Assembly: GCF_964026725.1 (NCBI RefSeq)
Contig: NZ_OZ034691.1
Span: 372,001 to 436,000, forward strand
DNA from: Wolbachia endosymbiont (group B) of Germaria angustata
GTDB taxonomy: Bacteria > Pseudomonadota > Alphaproteobacteria > Rickettsiales > Anaplasmataceae
DNA: 64,000 nt
Direction of reading: 5' to 3'
Each line of letters begins with the position of its first letter. Position 1 is the first letter of the stretch. A program made the position numbers and the translations under genes. Below the pieces are notes generated by a model. It did no database searches and was not told the DNA's origin. It saw only the letters and a program-made list of their open reading frames with translations. Shown one piece after another: positions 17,150 to 25,357 of the stretch.

Positions 17150-18001
17150 TGAAGACAGTACAGATAAAAATACAATAAATGATAGAAATCTAAGTAAAAT
17201 TCGGGCTTTTCCTGTACTAATAGCGCTAGGGTTAATTTTATTGGTACTTTTTTGTATGACAGCACAATTGCACTTGGAGTCGCTGCTGTTTCAATATTGA
17301 CTTTTTCTCAAGGATTTTTCGTTAATGATCCTAATGAAGCAAGAGTGATAGAGTTTTTTGGTCATTATATTGGAACTTATTTTAAATCTGGAATATGCGT
17401 AACGCTTCCGTTTTCGAGTAAATATAGAGTTTCTTTGAAATTTCAGAATATCAATACAGAAAAAATTAAAGTTAATGATGCTAATGGAAGTCCGATAGAG
17501 ATTTTAGTAGTAATTGTTTGGAGAGTGAGTAGTCCTGCGAAGGCATATTATAATGTTAATAATTATCATGATTTTGTTTTTGTGCAAAGTGACTCGGTAA
17601 TTAGAGAACTGGCAAGTAATTATCCGTATGATAGCGAAAACGATGAAGAATCTTTGCGTAAAAACTCTGACAAAATTTCAAATGAATTGCGGTCAATGCT
17701 ACAACAAAGATTGAATATTGCTGGAATTGAAATTACAGAAGCGAGAATATCGCATTTGGCGTATTCATCTGAGATTGCACAGGCAATGCTGAGGCGTCAA
17801 CAAGCACATGCCATCACCTCTGCAAGAATGCATATAGTGCAAAATGCAATAGGAATTATCGAAGAAGTAATAGCCCATTTTGAAAAAAATAAAAGCTTAC
17901 AATTGGATGGAAAACAAAAGGTTCAATTGATAAACAATTTGCTAGTTGCTCTGATCTCTGAGCAGGATGCACAGCCGACTATTAGTTTGGATAATAATTA
18001 G
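17133..18001 (+). CDS. SPFH/band-7 domain protein, apparent 5' frameshift
   Basis: A prohibitin/stomatin-like membrane protein. The open frame 17252-18001 (TTG start, 249 residues) begins inside the membrane anchor and contains the SPFH core NDPNEARVIEFFGHY, VSLKFQNINTEKIKVNDANG and the helical tail with EITEARISHLAYSSEIAQAML. A second frame from GTG at 17133, with a good AGAGGG site and overlapping the M23 gene end, encodes a charged leader and a hydrophobic segment ending at a six-T run (17248-17253). One extra T would fuse the two frames into a normal protein of about 290 residues. So the gene is frameshifted, or relies on slippage, or the run was misread. Confidence 0.75.
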
Positions 18002-18082
18002 CATAGAAGCCGATTGGGTTTCATGAATGCAAGTCACTGTTAATTTCTTGATTAATAGACTAAATGATGTTATAAATTACAC

Positions 18083-18165
18083 GCATTAGGGGTGCTCTAA
18101 AAAAGCTGAGAGTACATAAAGTACAACCCTTTGAACCTGATCTTGTTAAAACAAACGTAGGAAAA
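18083..18165 (+). promoter_or_regulatory. TPP riboswitch (THI element)
   Basis: The conserved aptamer parts are all present in order: ggggtgct, gctgaga, then acccttTGAACCTGATCT, gttaaaacaaac and cgtaggaaaatg. This matches the thiamine pyrophosphate aptamer. It precedes a SemiSWEET-type transporter and thiamine pyrophosphokinase. There is no room for a separate expression platform: the aptamer's own GTAGGA (18157-18162) is the only Shine-Dalgarno-like sequence and sits six bases before the ATG at 18169, so ligand binding should hide the ribosome site directly. Confidence 0.92.
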
Positions 18166-18168
18166 TGT

Positions 18169-18453
18169 ATGTATATAAATATTGAAGAATGCTTTGGCTT
18201 CATCGCGTTCATTACATCTCTCATTGGGTTATTGCCTCAAGTATATAGAGCATATATCACAAAACTTACTCGTGACATATCGATGCTAATGTTGGTGAAT
18301 TATCTTATTTGTTCATCATCTTGGCTTATTTACGGTATTTGTCAGGGTTTAACTTTTGTGATACTCAGTAATATTGCTGGATTAGTGATCAGTATAATAT
18401 CAATTATTCAAAAATGTTACTACGATGCAAAAACTGCACGGAGCGTTTTATAA
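18169..18453 (+). CDS. SemiSWEET/PQ-loop transporter under TPP riboswitch control
   Basis: A 94-residue membrane protein with three transmembrane helices and the PQ-loop motif LLPQVYRAY near residue 22, typical of SemiSWEET proteins, which dimerise to form a small-molecule channel or carrier. Families of this fold move sugars in other bacteria. Here it is directly behind a TPP riboswitch and overlaps thiamine pyrophosphokinase by 29 bases, so import of thiamine or a precursor is the better guess; that is inference from context. An ATG at 18165 is out of frame, so 18169 is the start. Confidence 0.88.
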   Translation: MYINIEECFGFIAFITSLIGLLPQVYRAYITKLTRDISMLMLVNYLICSSSWLIYGICQGLTFVILSNIAGLVISIISIIQKCYYDAKTARSVL

Positions 18454-19105
18454 CCATATGCTACATTGTAGCGTGGAGCAAGAATATCGTTCTATTGTAG
18501 TACTAAATGGAGAAATGCCTGATTCATCGTTTTTTAAACAAGATATACCTGTTATTGCTGTAGATGGAGGAGCAAATAAGCTTCTATCAATTGGCGTAAA
18601 ACCTGATCTTGTAATAGGAGATTTGGATAGTATAAATCCGAATTTACGTGCTAATTTAAATACAGTATATCTACCTGATCAAGATTATTGCGACTTTTCT
18701 AAAGCAATGGCTCACTTAAAAACAGTAAAGTTATTGCCATCAATAGTAACGGGTATTACTGGAGGAGCAATTGATCATATACTACAAAATATTAACTTTT
18801 TTTTAAGTACAGATAGTATCTTTTATATACCTTCGCCTCCCATGGTGGGGTACGCCTTACAAAAGGGTATTACCTATTTTTCCTCTTTGCTAAAAAATAC
18901 TAAAATGTCCTTACTTGGTATACCGAAAGCTCAAATATCAACTAAAGGATTAAAATGGGAACTGTACCTTAGTAACCTTGCTTTTCCAGGAAAGAATTCT
19001 TGCTTTAATCGAAGTTTAGGCAATGAGTTATCTATAGAAATACACAGCGGCGTGTGTTTAGCAATGATATATTTAGAAGCAGTAAATGATGATGGTGTGT
19101 ATTGA
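18425..19105 (+). CDS. Thiamine pyrophosphokinase
   Basis: Transfers pyrophosphate from ATP to thiamine, giving TPP. Motifs are clear: AVDGGANKLLSIGVKPDLVIGD near residue 40, then DLDSI, DQDYCDFSKAM near residue 86 (the D-x-D-x-x-DF catalytic loop) and GITGGAIDHILQN near residue 113. The 226-residue length is normal. It overlaps the PQ-loop gene by 29 bases and so is under the same riboswitch. An in-frame ATG at 18458, just after the upstream stop, is a possible alternative start. No thiamine synthesis genes (thiC, thiG, thiE) are visible nearby, fitting salvage. Confidence 0.94.
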   Translation: MQKLHGAFYNHMLHCSVEQEYRSIVVLNGEMPDSSFFKQDIPVIAVDGGANKLLSIGVKPDLVIGDLDSINPNLRANLNTVYLPDQDYCDFSKAMAHLKTVKLLPSIVTGITGGAIDHILQNINFFLSTDSIFYIPSPPMVGYALQKGITYFSSLLKNTKMSLLGIPKAQISTKGLKWELYLSNLAFPGKNSCFNRSLGNELSIEIHSGVCLAMIYLEAVNDDGVY

Positions 19106-19744
19106 GTTAAAACATTAAGAAAAAAAAGTAGAAAAACCGTGTTAACACTAATTCTAAAAACTACAGGCGCCTGTTATTAGCTAAAGTAAAGGTCAAATAT
19201 CTGGAATTCTGGACATAAAATCCTCCTGTATAAAAAAGATTCAGAATGTACACACAACAGATGTGGCTGAATTTTTATTGAAAAATTGGTTAAAAGGTCT
19301 GCAGACCGAGATAGATTTTGAGCTCTCTAAATATCTCTATTATCATTATAATGGCATCTTGAGTATGCGGAAGCAATTTTTTCATTAAAATAAAAAATTT
19401 TATTCTACAGCTCAAAAAGGAGTTTGCTAATTTTCACACTGAATCGGATTCCACCACTCAAACCTAGAAACTTTAATGTATCAAGGTATCTGTTCAGGGG
19501 AATGTGCAAGCCAATGCTCCCTTTTTTGTCATTCAAGTAGTCTTTTCTTGTCATTCAGGTAGCTCCTTATTGTCATCCCAGTGTCAAGCACTGGGATGAC
19601 ATTGTCTTGAATGGGAATCGTTTCGTAATACACCAAAGGTTGTGAACCAAAAGAGCGTCATTCCAGTCTGGAATCCATTATACTCCGTAAATTTAATTGG
19701 TTTCATGACATCAACTTTTGCATTCCAGTTATGCAAGAAATCTA
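19106..19744. repeat. Spacer with gene relic and dispersed palindromes
   Basis: No intact gene. About 50 codons are open on the plus strand at 19233-19385 (reading ...TTDVAEFLLKNWLKGLQTE...), which looks like a decayed fragment of an unidentified gene. The right half holds dispersed repeats: a hairpin at 19571-19601 with 13-bp arms tgtcatcccagtg / cactgggatgaca, and the 26-base stretch 19671-19696 that is the exact inverse of 8085-8110 in the inverted-repeat element. Confidence 0.65.
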
Positions 19745-20373
19745 TTATATAATATTATTATCACCCTCTTGATAGTTTGTTAGCTCCTCTCCTCCTGAGT
19801 TACTTGGTGCAATTATTTGATCAGATTCAGTTGATGGTTCATCAGATCCAAACAACCATGAAAAAAATCCACCCAAAAATGATCCTATTAAAGAAAAAGG
19901 TTTAATCAGTATACCAAACAAACTACTAAAAAAAGAGCTTGGCTGTTCTTCATTTGTTGATGATTCACTTTGTGGACTAACACCATTTTGTGTAAGTGTT
20001 ATGTCAATAGAATGTCCATTATCAGCAGCTTCAATTTTTACATCACTTTCTTCTTCTGCACTGATCTCCTGTTGTTCTTCCTTTGGGTCTTGCTCTTGTG
20101 TAACTGGTTGGACATTACCTTCTTGTCCAGCATCTTCCTCTTGATCTCCTTCACTATCTGTCGATACTGAACTGTCATCAGTTTTTTCTGCGGCTTTTTT
20201 TAATAGAGCTTTTATTTCTTCTGTTTTAGCTAAATCAAAAGGAGTTTTTTCATCCTTGTCTTTTACATTGATAGCGATTCCGTCTACTGCTAATAGAATT
20301 TTTACTATTTCTATATGACCATTTTTAGCAGCATAATGTAAAGGGGTCTTTTCACTTTCATCTCTTGCATTAA
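19745..20373 (-). CDS. Ankyrin-repeat protein, 3' exon after the group II intron
   Basis: The downstream exon of an ankyrin gene on the minus strand, beginning at about 20373. It supplies the main ankyrin repeat (NARDESEKTPLHYAAKNGHIEIVKI is the core), a second partial repeat (VKDKDEKTPFDLAKTEEIKALL), a long acidic Gln/Glu-rich linker, and then a C-terminal segment with Gly/Phe-rich hydrophobic stretches (SSLFGILIKPFSLIGSFLGG) that may insert in membranes. Taken alone it would start at an ATG at 20401 inside the intron, which is probably an artefact. Joined to the upstream exon at 22236, the codons read GAD-V-NARD and the frame is preserved. Confidence 0.75.
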
Positions 20374-22235
20374 GGAGAGTAGACCAGTGGAACTTCCCCA
20401 CCAGTCTCTCGCAAAACTGTACGTAAACCTCTTGATTTATACAGCTTCCATTATTCAGCCTTTTGGCCTAACCCTAGTGTCCAGTGATAGAAAATATCCG
20501 GAGACCTCTTTCTCACCTTTCCTAGAAATTGTCTTGCTAGTCTTCCGTGACTCCTGAGTCTCTTATATTTCCTTTTCACCCACTTTTCTAGATGCCGCTC
20601 TATATTCTTTAGAGATTTGTATACTTCAGTTCTGTAAAATTTGCCATAGTACTGATACCAGCCTCTGACTATTGGATTTACTTTTCCTGACATCTCCTCT
20701 AATGTTATATGCGTATTTCGTAGCATTTTCCATGACCTTATGGTTGTAGTAATCTTTTTCTTGGCCTTGTTGCTAATTGCTGGGAGAAATGAGACAAAAT
20801 ATTTCCCTATTTTATTTCTTGCTAACCTGGGTCTGAATGTGTAACCCAGAAAATCAAAACTTTGTTTAGGAAATCCACCACTCCTATTGTCATCCTTACA
20901 GTACACTATCTGTGTCTTTTCAGGATGTAATTTCAACTTATACTCAGCCAATCTTTCTTCGATCATTACTTTCACAAACTCTGCCTGTTTCTCTGTTCTG
21001 CAGTGTACTATCGCATCATCCACATACCTCTCAAATGGTACCGTCGGGTAGTTCTTTTTCATCCATATATCAAACACATGATGCATGAATATATTAGAGA
21101 TGATTGGGCTAATTGAACCTCCTTGCGGAACTCCTTTATCCCTAACTACCTTACTGCCATCTGCTTGCTGAATGGGGGCTTTCATCCACCTCTCAACATA
21201 CAGTATGACCCATTTGCAGTCTGTGTGCTTTTTGATAGCTTGCAATGCCAAGCCGTGGTCCAAATTGTCGAAAAATCCAGATATATCAAGATCTATCGTC
21301 CAATCGTACCTCCAGCATCTTTTACGAGCTGTATCTACCGCATCCAGTGCAGACTTATTTGGTCTATAACCATATGAATCCTCATGAAATTTTGGTTCTA
21401 CCAGCGGCTCTAGATACATAGCAGCAGCCGTTTGCCCTATCCTGTCGAATACTGAAGGAACACATAAAATTCTTTGCCCTCCTGTATCTTTTGGTATCAC
21501 AACAGCTTTTACCGGCTCTGGAAAATAACTTCCGGATGACATCCTATTCCATAGTTTGTACAGATTATCTTTTAGATTTTCTTCAACCTTTGTTATCGAA
21601 ACCTCATCCACACCAGCAGCACCTTTATTTTTCGATACTTGTTTATAAGCTCTCCAAATAAGTTGCTTTGATATATCAAAAGACTTTGTTTTACTCATTA
21701 ACTCCTCCCTTTCGGTTGATAAATCATTAAAACTAAATAACTCAGCCCCTTCTCTCGATTTCCATTACAGAAACTTCTTCACTACTACGAGCTGATCCGC
21801 CCCTGTTTTTCGCATCGGTACTCTCATCCTTAGAGTTTAGCTCCTTGGATTTCTCCCTTATCATCGAAACGACAGGTTCCCGTAGTTCCACACAATAGCC
21901 TGAAATGGATTCATGCCACCTTTATGCCGGACGCCATCTATCCAGTAAACAAGCTCCCGATAGATTTATCCCAGGTTACAAACGACCCCCTGGTTTTGAC
22001 GTCATTTAAAAGGTTTCGACACTTCATCAGTGGTTCACTTTCGTTCATCTCTCTATTCCTTACATGACATATAATTATGCCTTTTCCATAACGCTCACTA
22101 CCTTACCAAAGCAGCTTATGGTTGTTTGAAGCCTGCTCTTGTAAACCGGCTCCGAGGGACCTACCCTCATCTACTGTGCAGCTTTTGCACTTAGTTTGCT
22201 CTTACTTGAACATTCTTTGTATCTCTACGGCACAC
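20374..22235 (-). mobile_element. Group II intron inside an ankyrin gene
   Basis: Read on the minus strand the element starts GTGTG (22235-22231, the GUGYG rule) and ends near a domain V/VI pair. Domain V-like sequence (aagctgtat ... acgtacagttt) lies at about 20413-20450. Domain VI (stem gagag-actggtgg / ccactggt with bulged A and ctctc) follows at 20374-20410. The loop sequence cgtttg at 21984-21979 can pair, with two G-T wobbles, to the six exon bases cagatg ahead of the 5' site, as EBS1-IBS1. The bulged A is seven bases from the proposed 3' end. The 3' end CC rather than AY is unusual, so the exact 3' boundary is provisional. Confidence 0.85.
20451..21698 (-). CDS. ltrA: Group II intron reverse transcriptase/maturase
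   Basis: The 415-residue intron-encoded protein. Reverse transcriptase blocks run from NKGAAGVDEVSI (RT1-like) through VIPKDTGGQRILCVPSVFDR, DLDISGFFDNLDH, KGVPQGGSISPIISNI, to the catalytic RYVDDAIVHC near residue 225 and a GFPKQSFDFLGYTFRPR thumb-side block. The maturase X domain includes GWYQYYGKFY near residue 345. It ends soon after with no HNH endonuclease domain, so it is an En-minus type. The gene looks intact, so the intron could still splice and move. Confidence 0.95.
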   Translation of the reverse strand: MSKTKSFDISKQLIWRAYKQVSKNKGAAGVDEVSITKVEENLKDNLYKLWNRMSSGSYFPEPVKAVVIPKDTGGQRILCVPSVFDRIGQTAAAMYLEPLVEPKFHEDSYGYRPNKSALDAVDTARKRCWRYDWTIDLDISGFFDNLDHGLALQAIKKHTDCKWVILYVERWMKAPIQQADGSKVVRDKGVPQGGSISPIISNIFMHHVFDIWMKKNYPTVPFERYVDDAIVHCRTEKQAEFVKVMIEERLAEYKLKLHPEKTQIVYCKDDNRSGGFPKQSFDFLGYTFRPRLARNKIGKYFVSFLPAISNKAKKKITTTIRSWKMLRNTHITLEEMSGKVNPIVRGWYQYYGKFYRTEVYKSLKNIERHLEKWVKRKYKRLRSHGRLARQFLGKVRKRSPDIFYHWTLGLGQKAE

Positions 22236-23058
22236 CATCTGCCCCCTTATCTAGATCATCTTCTAGCTGCTGAGAAAAACTGTCCCCAAGCTTAGCAAAT
22301 AAGTGTAAGGGAGTCGCTTTATATAATTCTAGTTTAATTTCATTAACACCATTGGGTTTGTTAAAATATATTACAGAACTAAATCTTGTTTTATTATTTA
22401 TATCGGTACCAATCTTTATGAAGTCTAAATCATTTTTAACAAAATCTTTTCCTGATGATTGGTAATGGTCAATGACTTGCTTTTTTATTGACTTATGAGA
22501 TCTTTTAATATTTTCTATAATTTTATTTACTTCTTCTTGTGAAAAGCTGAAAGCTAAAGGTTCATAATCTTTATAATCATCAGAAATTGTCGCTTTGAAA
22601 AGGGTATAAACTTTATTGATTTGTCTTGAAGATATTTCTTTTTGTGAAAAGTTGAAAGCTGGAGGATACACACTGTAATTAAAACCTTCATATTTAAACT
22701 CAAGTGGCCCAGTTCCAATAAATTTTAGATTATGATCCTTTGTTAATTGTGATAAAAAATTTTTCCATTTACTTTCATCAAACTCGTTGTAACGAGGCCA
22801 TGAGTAAATTAATACTTTATCTCCAACATCTCCAAATTGTACATGAATACTGTTTGGTTGTTTGAATATATCATTATATTCTTTTCCAAAATCATAGGTG
22901 TTAAGAACCTCAACTGACATATTATGAACATCATTGCTGATATATTTTAAGAAGATTTCCCTAACTTTGTGAGTCTTTTCAGCTAATCGAACTTTCTCAC
23001 CCTGATTTAGAGAGCTGTTAAAATGTGTATAATCAATAAAATTGCCACTCATCTGCAC
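22236..23058 (-). CDS. Ankyrin-repeat protein, 5' exon before the group II intron
   Basis: The upstream exon. The first 255 or so residues are not recognised; they contain two similar halves (PAFNFSQKEISSRQINKVY and LAFSFSQEEVNKIIENI), which suggests an internal duplication. The exon then starts an ankyrin repeat (ATPLHLFAKLGDSFSQQLED, then DLDKGAD) and stops mid-repeat at the intron. The open frame otherwise runs three codons into the intron and ends at 22225. Spliced to 20373 the complete protein would be about 483 residues. Ankyrin proteins are common in Wolbachia and often thought to act on host proteins; that is inference. Confidence 0.75.
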
Positions 23059-23190
23059 TTTTCTATAGAAATTGTATTATCATGGTACAGTTGCTAATAA
23101 TCAATGAACTCTGCAGATAAAGTTCTCTGGATGCCAGCACCACATACCGAAATTACACCTTCATAAGGTTATATAAGAAATCTATTGTAA

Positions 23191-24381
23191 TCAGCCTTCT
23201 CTGTGTTTTTCAGTATATTTAAGTAAACTATATATAAGAATTGCAATTATAGAACATGCAACTGTTAACAGTAAATTTGGTAAAATACTATAGTGAAAAA
23301 ATTTTCCTACTATATATATTCCAATAGCTCCAAACATCATATTGCAGAATGAGAGGACTGCACTACCAAGCCCTATACCCTTGATTGTTTCTAAAGCAGA
23401 AGTTACGTTATTGCTGATTACGAGTGCAAGCCCGATATTGCTCGGAATCCAAAGAACTTGAAGAATAAGTACACTTAATTTGTTTGTGAGATAAAAATAT
23501 ACCAATAAACCATCCGATATCATCGGTAATACCAAACCTATTATTAACATCTTGCTCACTCCTATTTTTGGTACGTACCTTCTATTAATTAAAGTTCCAA
23601 TTATGTAAAATATAACTATGATTGATATGAGATAGCCAAAATATTGTACTTCAACGCCCATTGATTCAAATATGAACGGGTAGTTAGCAATGTATGCCCA
23701 AAGCCACATGAAAGTTAATCCATGAATGGCTGAAAACCCAAGGAAACGATAATTCTTAAATATTAATATATACTGCTTGAAGATATTAATACTGGCTTTA
23801 CTTTTATTTACGGTCAGCGTTTCTTGTAGCTTCAAGTAAATAAAAATGAGCATAATAATTGCGGCAAGTGATATGATAAAAAACAAAAACTTCCAACTAT
23901 AACCATGTGAAATTATATAACTGCCTACCACTGGAGCTATTCCAGGTGAAAGTGCTACTATCATATTTAACTTTGAGATTACTCTTGAGTATTCACTACC
24001 TGAGTACATATCCCTGATTGCTGCATATCCGACAACGCCTGCAACACCAGCTCCAGCTCCTTGTATAAACCGGATTAATATTAAAAGTATAATATTATCA
24101 GCTATACAACATACAATACTTGCCAAAGTAAAAATTGTCATACCAATCAGCATTATTAGGCGCCTGCCATAATAGTCTGACAATGGGCCATAAATTAATC
24201 CAGATATTGCAATTCCTACTAAATTTAAACTGATCGTAAGCTGCGCTATATTACCTTTCACCTTAAAATAGTTGGCAATACTTGGCAATGCAACTGAGTA
24301 TAAGTCTGTTGCCATGTCAACAACTGCTACAGATAATATCATAATAAGGGAGATGATATTTTGTGAAAAAGCTGTCGACAC
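23191..24381 (-). CDS. MFS transporter, Bcr/CflA-like multidrug efflux
   Basis: A 396-residue, 12-helix major facilitator. The first-half signature is present: DLYSVALPSIANYF, GLIYGPLSDYYGRR (motif A) near residue 62, and IRFIQGAGAGVAGVVGYAAIRDMY typical of Bcr/CflA drug:proton antiporters near residue 105. The second half shows the usual six helices. The ATG is about 110 bases from the divergent ubiE start, so the two promoters share a short AT-rich region. Substrate cannot be told from sequence. Confidence 0.9.
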   Translation of the reverse strand: MSTAFSQNIISLIMILSVAVVDMATDLYSVALPSIANYFKVKGNIAQLTISLNLVGIAISGLIYGPLSDYYGRRLIMLIGMTIFTLASIVCCIADNIILLILIRFIQGAGAGVAGVVGYAAIRDMYSGSEYSRVISKLNMIVALSPGIAPVVGSYIISHGYSWKFLFFIISLAAIIMLIFIYLKLQETLTVNKSKASINIFKQYILIFKNYRFLGFSAIHGLTFMWLWAYIANYPFIFESMGVEVQYFGYLISIIVIFYIIGTLINRRYVPKIGVSKMLIIGLVLPMISDGLLVYFYLTNKLSVLILQVLWIPSNIGLALVISNNVTSALETIKGIGLGSAVLSFCNMMFGAIGIYIVGKFFHYSILPNLLLTVACSIIAILIYSLLKYTEKHREG

Positions 24382-24491
24382 TAATGATTTACTGGATTAA
24401 ATATGTTTAATTGTAGTATATTTTTCTCATTAGTATATTAATTTAACTGCTAAAGTTTAAAATAATTATGTAAGCAATCTCTATATAAAAT

Positions 24492-25190
24492 ATGGATAAA
24501 TCACAACTAGTTAAAGAGGTTTTCGATTCTGTAGCAAATTGCTACGACATCATGAATGATATAATGAGCCTTGGAATGCACAGGCTATGGAAAGAGAAGA
24601 TGGTAAGTAGTGTGAATTTTAAAAAGTACTCCAAGGTTTTGGATATTGCTGGAGGAACCGGAGATATAGCTATAAGAATAGCAAGAGGGGAGCCAAGTGC
24701 TCAAGTTACAGTATGTGATATAAATCAAAACATGCTGGACAAAGGGCGTGATAAAGCTATAAATTCAAATCAGCTAAATTTCAATTGGGTATGTGCAAAT
24801 GCAGAGAGTTTACCATTTGAAGATTCCGAATTTGATTATTATACAGTAGCTTTTGGTATTCGAAACTTTTCCGACCGTAAGAGGGCTTTAAGTGAAGCAT
24901 ATAGGGTACTAAAGCCAAATGGACAATTTGTCTGCTTGGAATTTGCCCCTATGCATTATCAAAATGAGATATTCACCAAATTTTATGACTTATACTCATT
25001 TAAAGTAATTCCTAAAATTGGTAGCATAGTTGCTAAAGATAAGGGTTCTTATGAATACCTAGTAAGAAGCATAAGAGAATTTCCAACTCAAACTAATTTT
25101 AAAATGGAAATTGAAGAGATAGGCTTTAAGAATGTTGAGTTCTATAATATGAGCTATGGAATAGTAGCATTACATATTGGAACAAAATAA
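24492..25190 (+). CDS. ubiE: Ubiquinone/menaquinone biosynthesis C-methyltransferase
   Basis: SAM-dependent methyltransferase of ubiquinone synthesis (C-methylation of the benzoquinol ring). It shows [24 protein letters not shown] at the N-terminus, the SAM-binding motif [12 protein letters not shown] near residue 47, and the family signatures [18 protein letters not shown] and [14 protein letters not shown]. At 232 residues it is full length. It is transcribed towards the ABC exporter gene, 167 bases downstream. Confidence 0.96.
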   Translation: MDKSQLVKEVFDSVANCYDIMNDIMSLGMHRLWKEKMVSSVNFKKYSKVLDIAGGTGDIAIRIARGEPSAQVTVCDINQNMLDKGRDKAINSNQLNFNWVCANAESLPFEDSEFDYYTVAFGIRNFSDRKRALSEAYRVLKPNGQFVCLEFAPMHYQNEIFTKFYDLYSFKVIPKIGSIVAKDKGSYEYLVRSIREFPTQTNFKMEIEEIGFKNVEFYNMSYGIVALHIGTK

Positions 25191-25357
25191 ACTCTGTTCT
25201 ATTCAGTAGTTTTTTTGCTAACTTTCTGTAATTTCGCAGCGTTTTTCCTTGAGTAGAAATCAAGCTAAAGTTTCTTGAACGTATTGTTCTAACGAAGTAC
25301 ACTGTAGACTAATATTGTAACTTTTTCCTGAAGCTAAATACTTAACTTTAAAATAAA

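Noticed and set aside
20374..20401. ATG at 20401 as the true start of the downstream ankyrin frame
   Set aside because: It lies in domain VI of the intron, and joining the exons gives a better ankyrin sequence.
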